A stretch of DNA of 64,000 nt. Origin: Takakia lepidozioides (lineage: Eukaryota; Streptophyta; Takakiopsida; Takakiales; Takakiaceae). The position numbers and the translations under genes are program-made. This document shows, one piece after another, positions 1 to 13,900 of this stretch. The stretch's first letter is position 1. Each line of letters begins with the position of its first letter. The DNA lies in the NCBI GenBank assembly GCA_030704615.1, contig CM060731.1:33106001-33170000 (forward strand), written 5' to 3'. The notes beneath the pieces were generated by a model that did not search any database, was not told the DNA's origin, and worked only from the letters and a program-made list of their open reading frames with translations.

Positions 1-1573
1 CGTGCTGTATTCATCATATGCTAGATCTCTTGTCCTCAAAAAATTGCAGTCGCTTAGTTTGAATTCTAGAGGCAATGCAGATAGGTTCATTCTTCTGGAT
101 TCTCATTGTGGCCAAGGCCTTTTCTGTGAATTTGTCCCTGGCTTGTAGCTCTTAGCCATGAATAGTTGATTGACATCAAAAGTATCTTCATGCCCTCGTC
201 ATGCTCTCATTGCCTTAACCAAGCAGATCGGATATCGTAGCAGTTGCTTGAAAGCATGTGAATATAGTACAATGTGGCAAGTGTGGTCGTACTACTGCAG
301 GTAGAGCAATGTACTCTTGAAAACATCATTACAGCGTCGATTAACTGTAGTACCGTGCACTTGGGGTTCCACGCTGTGAGCTCTATAAACTTTGTCTTAG
401 GAGACCATCTCCAGTACACGTGAGCTGTTAGCTTTTGAATGTTTCAAAGCCTAGAACCTTGAGATGTGGTATCTATCACCCACATATATAAACAGCAATA
501 CATGTGTATCAGCATTCTTAAGTCTGGTGAGTGAATGTGATGGAAACAGGAGCTGTGGAGGCTCTTGCGTCCTCTCCACGAAACCAGCAACTTAGCAAGC
601 GGACGGTAGCTTTCACTGAACATCATGGCCGTCGCTTGCATGTGACTCCTCCCCTGCGGTCCAGTGGCAGCAATTAAGCAAGGAACATTTTTGTGACGGA
701 GATGATCGCATGATATGTACAGCGCATTGTTTTGCTGTTGATATCCCCCACTTGAATGGGGCTCAATGTTCGTTCAACTCTAACCACAGCTACAATTTCA
801 ACGAGTTTGACATGTGGTCTGGATTTAGTAGTTGCACCTTCCCTCACTAACTCATGACCGTTGCTCTTTTCTCGGCATGAGAATCTTCTGTAAGTAGACA
901 CATGTGCTTGATGGTCAGCAGACATCATCATCAGTGATCCTCACTCTGAGGAGAGCTTCAGACTTTCACTCAGTGTTCTTCAAGAAAGGAAGATAGCGCT
1001 GGCATACTGAGAAATTATGTGGACATTGGTCCTTCAGCTTGGTCACGGTCACATACGTTATTCTTCTTTTCCAGTGCTCAACTGTCCATTTTTCACTTTA
1101 CTACTTCTGTTTCCTTCAAGCAGGAAGCTGTTTCACTATCTGCGAGCAACACCGAACACGGCGGAAGGAGGGATTCTCTTCAATCACAGACTCTATTTCG
1201 CGGAAGATTCTACAAATGGCAAATTGACATCTTTCTCATCGATCTTTCTGTACATGGTATTCATCTTTCCGCTTCCATTGCTATATATTATCATCTCTAG
1301 ACGAACTTCTGCACTCCTAGATATGGAACATTCCTGCGGTAATTTCTCTTTTGCACAGTAGTTGACGATGGAGGCTGCGAGTAGAAGACGATTTGGACAG
1401 ATATCATAATCAACAGATTGGTCGAAGATTGATACGTAATATCGCAGTTTCAACTACCTCAATTGTATGTAAGAAGTAAAAATTTATGAGAATTGTCATT
1501 GCACATTGGGGCACATATCGCACATAATACAAGACTCTGTGATGTTGTAGAGAGGAAAAAGCAGTTTGTACAT
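1..1573. other. 3' flank of PsbR, no gene recognised
   Basis: I see no convincing coding exon, RNA gene or repeat here. Open frames are short and match no family I know. The part next to PsbR (about 1400-1573) should hold its 3' UTR, but no clear polyadenylation signal stood out. Confidence 0.4.
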
Positions 1574-2769
1574 TTAAGCTAAAGCACTGGTGTTGTACAC
1601 CAACACTGCTCCACCCAAAAGCAGAGCTCCCAGAAGCAAGGCCCAGATAGCTAGAGCAGGTGTTCCTGTCAGAAAATACAACAAAGACGTTAATTACTGT
1701 GGACAAGTGAGGGAGATGGTATGGACATGTAAACTAGGTGGATGCAATTTTATTACTGCGGGAAGTGTAAAGGGGAGACATGTAAAATTACAATCGAAGT
1801 AATAGACAAATTACGATGACATTGTGTTATGCGAAATTTAGTGGATTGGGTACGCATTCTTACCCCCTGCATAGGTGTCACCATTTGCTGACCATTCCTC
1901 GGGCGCATAAATTGGACTGCAGGACAAGTATCATTTCAAAAACCAAGAAGAGAACACAACCTTGAAGGTTCACTTACGAAGATGGCACTCTTCACAGTAA
2001 TCTCAGCACGTGAATGATTTGCCACACTGAATGTCACTACGGCTGAAAGTATAGGATCGAAACATCATATGTACCTGTAACCATCCACGTTAGCTCCATA
2101 TTTCTTTTGGAATTGATAAACTCCCTTCCCCTGCAATTAAGACAAGAGAAAGACATGTCGCTCTTAGAGGTAAAAGTGCAACATCTTCAAACTCCCTTCC
2201 CCTGCGGATCGACACTGCTGTATCGTAGAGAAATCAGTCTCTAAAGCAATAGCCATGCCTTCGATATGCGCCACAAACTGCAAGGAAGAACGACGAACCA
2301 GCAACCCGAGTATACATCTGCAAGCCTCACCTTGGGTTTCCTGCCGCCCGCATCTACGCCATTCTTGAACTTGAGGTTACCAGAAGGACCTGCAAACAAA
2401 TCCCTCTTATAAGAGGCCAGCGCGTTAAGTTCATCACTGGAAAGAACGATCCAACGTAAACACCCTCCAAACTCCAAACCTGCGTACCAACAACCACGAT
2501 CTACACATCTCCTTCCTCACACTCTGCGATCCCATCCACCGGCTCTCTAATTTTCGAAACACTGAAACACCGAAACCCCTACCGTATGGCTCCTTAGTCA
2601 CAGTCTTCTTCGCGCTGGCTGCCACTTGGAGCGAGAAAGACGACGGTGCACGTCTGAGGACTGGCAATCCCTGCACAGCAGCTCCCGAAAATGAAGACTT
2701 GTCCAAAGAACCAGCAGCGACGCCCATAGCCGGAGTTACCAGAACAGCAGACACGGTAGTAGCGGCCAT
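1574..2769 (-). CDS. PSBR: Photosystem II 10 kDa polypeptide PsbR (chloroplast precursor)
   Basis: PsbR is a small nuclear-encoded thylakoid protein of photosystem II that helps assemble and stabilise the oxygen-evolving complex on the lumenal side. Five exons with GT-AG introns: 2769-2583, 2389-2331, 2130-2075, 1916-1864, 1665-1574. They sum to 447 nt, or 148 residues plus TAA, close to the roughly 140 usual for the family. Exon 1 codes a Ser/Ala/Val-rich transit peptide and KKTVTKEPYG. Exons 2-4 carry the family blocks GNLKFKNGVDAGGRKPK, GKGVYQFQKKYGANVDGY and SPIYAPEEWSANGDTYAGG. Exon 5 codes a hydrophobic membrane segment (about residues 120-142) ending in VYNTSALA. I chose the ATG at 2769 because it starts a normal transit peptide and has a strong context (ACC before, G after). 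The open frame runs further upstream to 2961 but that part is not PsbR-like. A GATAAA box lies about 80 nt upstream; no clear TATA box. Confidence 0.95.
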
Positions 2770-3214
2770 GGTTGCAAGATCGCAGAGTGCTTCGTCTTCC
2801 TTGTCACTGCTCTTTCCACCCGCGCTACTGTACATTACAAGCCCTGCTTTATCTCTGCACCAGGGTGGTTGGCACCTCACATGCGCCCCTCGATTCCACA
2901 CGCTCGCTGACTGGCCCCAAGCCCTAAGGAGATAGGGGTGGACATCAGGGGAACGAATCACAAGTCCCCGTTCAGCTCAGCGCTATCCGCTTTCTCCTCC
3001 AACCGCGTGGTCGAACACAGCTCGTCCTCGTGCCGGAATATGACACGGATGCGCACTGAACGAATCTTACCATCATCGTGGCGTGGTGACGTACCTGGAC
3101 ACAATGTTGTTGTAGACCTGTATCTTTATTTGACAGTATTTGGTGTCTATGATTCCAGTTTCAGAAATGTTGGTTCCATGATGTTGTTACAAGCATGTCA
3201 CACCCCTGAACCTG
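2770..3214. other. PsbR upstream region
   Basis: This gap lies between the PsbR start and the end of the TPC1 fragment. It should contain the PsbR promoter on the minus strand. I see GATA-type motifs (minus strand at about 2855-2846) and a TGACGT motif at about 3086-3091, but no convincing TATA box. No coding exon is seen. Confidence 0.35.
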
Positions 3215-6113
3215 TACTAAACTGCAGACAGCTCCGGGTTTGAGGGTCCATGTAACTACCCGCTGATGGACCCACTAAAATTGCCATGACCAGCCAACCA
3301 CAGGGACGATTCCACACATGTTTCTTCAATGACTTAGCATTGCAATGCCAAGCCATAATCCTGACCTGACGCTTGGTAAGGTTTGACATCGCCAACTCAC
3401 CAACATGTCTGCCAAGGCTGGAATGATCCGCATCAGTGTACTGACACACTCCCGTAATCCCCTGGCATTTCAATGCAGTATTCCAAACTTCATGTTCATT
3501 TCCATCAAAGTTGAACTGCCTTCTTTGTTGTGATTGGAACATCCCCACTCTGGCAGGGGCCGAGACAAGAAAAGGAATGTGAATGCATTAAGGGGAAATG
3601 AACACCTTGGGTACAAAGACATTGAATATATTGGACATAGCAATCCTGTCGGTTCAGGCAGCTGGAAAGGTAGGGTAGAGAACTTGAAAAGCTATAAGCA
3701 CTTTGCAGGTCTAATTTTCTGATATGTCAATGTGGAATAGAGTTCGAGAGAGAACACAAATAAGATAGTTAAGACCTTCACCGGGATCAAGTTGAGCAGT
3801 TTTCTAGTGTGGAGCCTCGAAACAGTGGATTTTAAAGAGTGATGAATGAAACCATTCACGGGGTGCTTGAGAGCTGATAAAGTATGGGTAATGGGTTCCT
3901 CAGAGTAGCTACGAAAAAGGTTTCAGAGCACATCAAACGTACCTTTACGAACATCATCATATACAAATTATGATAAAGTTGTTCAAATTCGTGATGGAAT
4001 CTATTGCAGGCAAAACGGTAATGCATCCTCAATTATCATACGAAACTTGAAAGACTCACTCTAAAAATGTCCAATTGGTTGCTCCAGAACACCTTTCCGG
4101 TGTAGAGAATCAGGTAGAACCAAAGTGATTGTCCGCAGGGAGATAAGTTCCGAAAAAATTCATCCACTGCACATGATACATTTATTTTTCTTCTCTCATA
4201 TTTGATGGAGGCAGAGTTTGACACTCTTTCTTTAGAGTATCAGGATCATCAGCTTCCTCCACATGCTTCAGAAACTACCACCACATTGGCTGCGAGGGCT
4301 TTTTGCAAGACAGATCAATGTATGCAGGATACACATGATGACGCCCCAGAGCTACTCTTGACATAGATAGATCTTGTTCCTGCCGAGCCTGAGTAATATA
4401 CAGAGATAGTCTATCTGCTTTGTTCAGAACACTTCCCCCTCCTCTCCCATTTCTTCGTATGTTATTTCCAGTTTTCTTATTTCACTGCCCTCTCTACTAT
4501 GCGATCCCGGGGGCATCTTGTTGCATATTCTGAGATAGCCAATCCCTAACAGAGATGTCCCACTACAGGATCAGAAATACCTGGCAGCATATCTGCATGA
4601 GGTGTCACAGCCCTTGATCAATAGTTGCTGTTTTTTGCTGCTTGTTGCTGGCCCACTCTCTTTATTCTTTCCTGCATTCTCTTGTCCCATATGCTCTTAG
4701 AGTTTTCCATGGAGATTATGGGGTGTCATGTTATTACTTTCTCTTCAGCGGCAGGACATCGAGACTGAGGAACATTTCTTCATTCGGACGGTCTACAAGG
4801 AAATCAGGGGCTGCTATTTAGAGACAGCCAATCCCTCACAGTTTCTTGCATTCTTTTGTCTTGCAATCTTTTGTCTTGCTCGCTTAGGGCTACAAACAAA
4901 GTCTCTCCACTCCCTCAGGGGTGAAGAAACTCTCTAATTACTCGCTAGTAATGGCGCAACCTCAAAGACAAGAGACTGCCTGTCCCAGGTAAGGAAGGCT
5001 TCCCAAGTAAAGCATGGCCCTGTCACCACATGGATCTGGAAATTTCCCTAACACCAAAGGAGCATCTGGAACAGCAAAAACAAAACCCAGAGTAAATACT
5101 CAGCCACTCGTCCATATTTTGAGAGGGAAGGTTACTAATCTGTTGCAAAGACTTGGAGAATTTCCACATTGGTGCTACAAGAAGATTAGGTCATGGGCTG
5201 GTGACTCTAAGCATGGGCTGAAACCTTTCACAGATTAACAGAATCATCGCAGAGACAGGTGCGATGTATCAATACAGATAACAGCAATGCTAAGAGAGGC
5301 TTTAGTCTTTAGGCTTAGTGGGCTGAAACCTTTCACGGAATACCAGAATCATTGATGAGACAGGCGCAGCAAGCCATGAATATCAATACAGATAATAGCA
5401 ATGCCAAGAGAGGCTTTAGTCAATTCTACCTTAAGGTACGGATGAGCTCAAATCAAAACAATTGAGTAAGAGAAGCCCCACAAGATTAAGGGACCACTGA
5501 ACTTAGTCGGATGTACCAAAACAGAATCATTCTTTGATTCATAGAAGGGCCGAAAGATGGTGAATTGACAATCCTCTCGTGCAAACAATACCAATCCTCA
5601 TTACAGAGCTTAAGCTAATAATCTAGTTATCGGTTCGTTGGCAAGCTTTGACCTTTGAGATAGCTTCAGAATAACTCATCCAGCTGCCAACAGAGCACAC
5701 AGGCTCCTCCAATGGAACTTGGCACACTACACACAAAACTGCAGACCAAACGTGTACAGCCATCCGATATCGACCTCAACTAACAGGTATTCTCTCCAAG
5801 AAACAAGAATCTGTGTGACAACAAAATGGGTTTTCAAATTGTGCCTAGTCCAGTGCTCTCATGCAGGTTTAATTAAACTGGAGTGTGCGGGAGTGGAGGG
5901 CAATTACCTTGTCAACCAGGGCGGCAGCTTTTTCGTACCTGTCGCCACTGGTGATGGCGCCCGAGCGTCTACCAAACACCTTAATACCAATGCCTCCGCT
6001 ATGAGAGTCATGACGAGAATTACTGCCCGATCGATGTAGGTCACTGCCACTCGCAAGCAGTGATTCCTCCATCGCTCGACCTGCCTACCACAACCCAGCT
6101 CGACCTCTCTCTC
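3215..6113 (-). pseudogene. TPC1 copy C, truncated and decayed 5' fragment
   Basis: A third copy of the 5' part of TPC1, alignable through introns to copies A and B. Exon 1 (6072-5908) is intact and codes the same N-terminus, with a Gln-to-Lys change at its last codon. Exon 2 (remnant about 5535-5447) has lost its acceptor and first half, has a frameshift, and its donor GT is destroyed. Exon 3 (5066-4961) has a frameshift that makes a stop near its start. Exon 4 (about 4145-4060) has an internal deletion and a ruined acceptor. Exon 5 is deleted. Similarity resumes in the following intron (about 3800-3215) and then ends before exon 7, so the pore and all of domain II are absent. It ends about 450 bp from PsbR and lies head-to-head with the carboxypeptidase gene. 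It cannot code a channel. Confidence 0.85.
4612..4731 (+). repeat. LINE-A 3'-tail fragment in TPC1 copy C
   Basis: It resembles the 3' UTR of the LINE at 45.6-50.4 kb: a 'tcttgtcccataagctctta' type core followed by a decayed ending. A matching fragment lies in intron 3 of copy B (44265-44405) and, in the same orientation relative to the gene, in copy A (about 12530-12660). The insertion therefore predates the copying of this locus. Confidence 0.6.
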
Positions 6114-6310
6114 GAGCACAGTTAGCCATGTTTAGCCAGAATATTCCTAGATATGTAAGATCCCTAACAATTGGCTATTCTGGGGTTCTATTTTCTCGGG
6201 CAGCACAAAACTATCCTGGTCTTAGCGAGTCCCTCTCGGATTGAACTAGAAGGAAGAGCCGATCCTCTCCCGCTCGTCTCTCTAGCCGAGGCAGCAGCAG
6301 ATTCATTCCG

Positions 6311-6318
6311 TATATAAG
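6311..6318 (+). promoter_or_regulatory. TATA box of the carboxypeptidase-like gene
   Basis: The sequence tatataag lies 88 bp upstream of the ATG at 6399, a normal distance for a plant TATA box plus a short 5' UTR. Position and sequence are the only evidence. Confidence 0.6.
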
Positions 6319-6398
6319 GGTGCACCCTGCTCTTGTCTCTTCAGTGTCTCATTGTCACCTGTGCTCATTTATATTTTTGAGATCGAGTGGTCAGCAAC

Positions 6399-9742
<3,344 letters not shown>

Positions 9743-10477
9743 ACATTTAGCGCGTGACGACGTGGTCAACGACATTCATGCACTTCTGTAGCTAACGACA
9801 GAAGCATAGCTGTTCACAATTTTCAAACTCCAAATGAGTTATCGAACAAACTCTTTGACAGTACTCGAGTTTCCAACGTTTTTGAAGCAAATTGATCTCT
9901 CCGCTGACTCCAGCATGCGTGATTACGTCTCAGCTAGTGTTTCATATCAGGTTCATATCCCACTAATTTGTCACTCTAATGTAAGTACTGTGATTGATCC
10001 CACTGCTGAACTCGCTCAGAAATTTCATGTGACAAGTGCAACACAAAAGAAAGCCCACATTGTTGACGGCTAGCCAAAATCGAGCAAGTAATGGGTTGCT
10101 TAGATACCCCCTGCGATTGAAGGAAGGTTTACACGAATTTGATTCTGCAATTTAGAGCGCACTCTTGACAGCCAACAATGAACCTGTAGGTGTTCAAACT
10201 TCAAACCGCATGGTGTAACCGGTATGAGCCTTGAGGGGATGAAGTGACACGCAATGGGGTGACATAGTCCCCAGTGTCACAGAAAGGAATGTCACTCTAC
10301 TTATGTAGTAGCTGAAAAACTAAATGCCAATTGATACGTGTTGGATAAAGAGTACGTGGCGACAGCGCACTTTTGGTGTACGGGATCAGTACTTTGCTCG
10401 AGTGGTGGAATCTGGGAAGAGCAGCACATGTACCGTCCTCGCACGCTCTACGCTCGGTAGCGCCCGCCCTGCGATCT
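9743..10477. other. Intergenic region between carboxypeptidase-like gene and TPC1 copy A
   Basis: No coding exon or repeat is recognised. It should hold the distal promoter of TPC1 copy A. Similarity to the region upstream of copy B begins only at about 10478, so this stretch lies outside the duplicated block. Confidence 0.4.
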
Positions 10478-10944
10478 GCGCGCTCTGGTTTGCGGGAGAG
10501 AGATTCGTTGGTTGGATCGCAGGGAAGGGAAGGGAGGGGCAGAATTTTGAAGAGGTGCGGTAAGTGAGGGACTGTGTTTGTGTGGAGTTTGTGTGCATTT
10601 TGAGGCCGTTTTGCATTACCAGTGGTTGCCAATGCTGTCTGTGCTGGATGGTTGCAGTGGCTCTGCCTGAGAGAGAGAAATGAAATGAAATGAAATGAAA
10701 TGGTGCTTTGTACCGTCCGCGGAAAGCTCATAGAGCTTATGGGACAGAGAAAAGAACTATTGAGAGAGAGAGAGAGAGAGAGAGAGAAATGAAATGAAAT
10801 GGTGCTTTATAACGTCCGCGGAAAAGCTCAAAGAGCTTATGGGTGGATGAAGAAGAGAGAGAAACAAAACCAGAGCCAAAGAAACAGCCCAAAAGCAACT
10901 ACTGCTCAAGAGAGAGAGCTCGGTTGTGCTAGCCAGGTCGAGCA
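10478..10944 (+). promoter_or_regulatory. TPC1 copy A 5' leader/promoter, shared with copy B, with LINE tails inserted
   Basis: About 10478-10670 matches the minus strand of 52122-51940 upstream of copy B and includes a CT/GA-rich stretch. In copy A this leader is split by two antisense LINE-A tails and a (GA)n tract (10678-10911), absent from B. The sequence resumes with 'gtagccaggtcgagc' type bases just before the ATG in both copies. Which part is promoter and which is 5' UTR cannot be told. Confidence 0.55.
10678..10911 (-). repeat. Two LINE-A 3' tails in tandem in the copy A leader
   Basis: Two minus-strand copies of the LINE-A 3' end, each starting with (GAAAT)n followed by the conserved 'ggtgctttataacgtccgcg' type core, at 10678-10750 and about 10783-10911. 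A (GA)n microsatellite separates them. They are missing at the matching place in copies B and C, so they inserted after the duplication. Confidence 0.85.
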
Positions 10945-13900
10945 ATGGAGGAATCACTGCTTGCGAGTGGCAGTGACCTGCATCGATCGGGCAGTCAGTC
11001 TCGTCACGACTCTCATAGCGGAGGCACTGGTACCAAGGTGTTTGGTAGACGCTCGGATGCTATCACCAGTGGCGACAGGTACGAAAAAGCTGCCGCCCTG
11101 GTTGACCAGGTAATTGCCCTCCACTCCCGCGCTCTGCAGTATGTAGCATTTTGCTTTGGCTCATTCACCACCGGGTTTAATTAAGCCTGCATGAGAACAT
11201 TGGATTAGGCACAATTTGAACACCCATTTTGTTGTAGCACACGATTCTTATTTCTTGGAAAGACTACCTGCTAGCTGAGGTCAATATCAGATGTTGGGCC
11301 GCACTTTCATGGTCTCTAGTGTTGTGGTGTGGGGTGCCAAGTTCCTTCGTATGAGCCCTGCGTGCTCAGTTGGCAGCTGGATAAGTTAGTCAAAAGCTAT
11401 CTCCAATGTCATAGCTTGTCAACGAGCGGAGAACTGGATAAGCTTAAGCTCTGAAACGAGGATTGATATGTTTGAAAGAGAAGATCGTCAATCTTTGGGG
11501 CCTTCTATGAATCAAATAATGCGATCTTTTAGTGGCTTCAGGCTCCAGTGGAGTCGTCACTAGTGTCAGTCCCTCACAATTTCGTTCTGCAGGCAGAGGA
11601 TGGAGTTGGTATGCCAATAACGGTGTTAGAGAATCCCAACTTCGAAGAAGCTGCCACATTCTATTTTTGGTACATCCGATTCAATTTACTGTGGTCCCTT
11701 AATCTGGCGGGGCTGCTCTTACTCAATTTTTTTGAGGTGAGCTCATCCATACGTTCAGGTAGAATGACTGAAGCCTCTCTCAGCATTTCTGTCATCTGTA
11801 TTGATATTAGTGGCTTGCCTATCTTCTAGAAAAAGTTATACAGGGGTGGCTGAGAATTTCTCTTGGTTTTGGTTTTGCTCTTCCAGGTGCCCCTTTGGTG
11901 TAAAGGGAAATTTCCAGATCCATGTGGTGACAGGGCTATGTTCTACTTGGGAAGCCTTCCTTACCTGACACGGACAGAGTCTCTTGTCTTTGAGGTTTGC
12001 ACCATTACTAGTGTGTGATTAGAGAGTTTCTTCACCCCTGAGGGAGCAGAAGACAATGTACTTATAAGACTTTGTTTTCTGTAGCCTTGTGGCCATAGAC
12101 CCTGCGTCCAGTTTGGACGGAAACATAGGGAATGTGCACTACCTTTGTGAGGGGCTCACTGGAGTAGTGTGACTTACCTTGATATAAACAGTTAGTCCGG
12201 GCTTTAGGCTCATCCTCTAGATGGAGTGGAAGAGAGAGAGAAAGAAGGGAAGGAATGAAATGGTACTTTATAATGTCAGCGGAAAGCTCAAAGAGCTTGT
12301 GGGACAAAAGAATGCAAGAAACAAGAAAAACAGTGGGGCTCAAAACAAGCCCAAAATCTACACTTTCATACTGAGAGATTCCCTAAGTTTGAGAACCTCA
12401 TGAAGATATGCCGTAATGAAAGATCTCTGTGAGGGATTGGGTGTCTCTCAGTAGCAGCCCTGGATTTCCTAGTAGACCAGATTTCAAAAGACCAATTGCT
12501 CAGTCTCAATCTCCTGCTGCTGAAGAGAAAGAATTGATGTGACACTTTATAATGCCCGTGGAAAGCCCTAAGAGCTTATAGGACAAGAGAACACAGGAAA
12601 CAATAAAGAGAGTGGGGCAGCCAAAGACAGCAACTATTGATCAAGGGATTGTCCAAGATGTGACGCCTCACTCAGAAATGGTGCCAAGTATTTCTGATCC
12701 TTGTAGGGGAACACCTCTGCAAGGGATTGGCTATCTCAGAATATGATGAAAGAAGAATACTAAAAATAAGATAGGAAGAAAGGGAGTCTTTTGAGCAAAG
12801 CTAAAAGGGGAGGGTAATGAACATATTTCCATCTGAGTATTGACCCGCTGAATTTATACTGGGGTTTTGCTGGACTTCCCACGGAAAAAGGAGCACATTA
12901 TGTAAACTATCTGTGTATATTACTTGGGCTCGGTGGGAACAAGATCTATGTTATGGGTAGCTCTGGGGCATCAACATCTGTCTGAAGATTGCTTCATACT
13001 CTAGGAAAAGAGTTTCAAACTCTGCCTCCATCAAATATGAGGGAGAAGAAATAAGGAAAAGAAACTGTGTTGTGTACAGTGGGGCCGGGAAGGGCCCGTG
13101 GAACACCGTAGAATGGTGCCTAGGAAAAGAATTTTTTTCTGAATTTTGATCTCCCTGCAGACAATTACTGTGGTGATTCTTGCGGTGTATACATTCTACC
13201 CGATTCTCTACACAGGAAAGGTGTTCTGGAGCAACCAATTGGACATTGTTAGAGTAAGTCTTTCAAGTGCCGTATGATAATTGAGGATGCATTACAGTTT
13301 TGCTTGCAATAGATTCCATCACGAATTTGAACATCTTTGTTTTTTGTATATGGTGATGTTTGTAAGGGTGCATTTGATGTGCTCTAAAAACCTTTTCAGT
13401 GTGTACTCTGTGAGGAAGCCGTTACCCATACTTGATCAGCTGTCAAGTGCCCACTGAATGGTTTCCTTGCTGTCAGGAATCTTGTTTATGCGCTGGGCAA
13501 GGCTGGAGGTAGTTGCTTATCTTTCTGTTTTTTTTCTGCAAGAATATGAGAACAGTTGGGCGTGAGAATGCTTGTAGGAAGCCCACCATCATAATGGTGG
13601 GCTCAGAGTCAAGAAATTCCCATGTCTGAATAGCCTTTTCACAGGGCATGCCAGTATAATGGGGTGTATGTATGGGTACGATGCAGATACTTTTGTTGGC
13701 GGTACTGGTTGCAGATACTATAGTGGACATGGTCTACGTCTTTCCCTTGGGCCCCATCAGCAGCCTTCCTTTCCGGTTGGCTCCCTATGTCAGAGTTTGC
13801 ATTGTGGTCATCAATATTCGGTACAGTCAGCAACCTTACCCTCTGTTTTTGGAAATGAAAAGAAAGAAAGTACACATGCAGACAGGAATTGAGTGTCCAT

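Noticed and set aside
2434-2961. Continuous 175-codon minus-strand frame as a separate gene
   Set aside because: Its middle is PsbR exon 1, and the rest is read-through into intron 1 and upstream DNA. Exons 2-5 show the real structure.
10678-10700. (GAAAT)n tracts as independent microsatellites or telomere-like repeats
   Set aside because: Each is attached to the same conserved LINE-A 3' sequence, so they are LINE tails.
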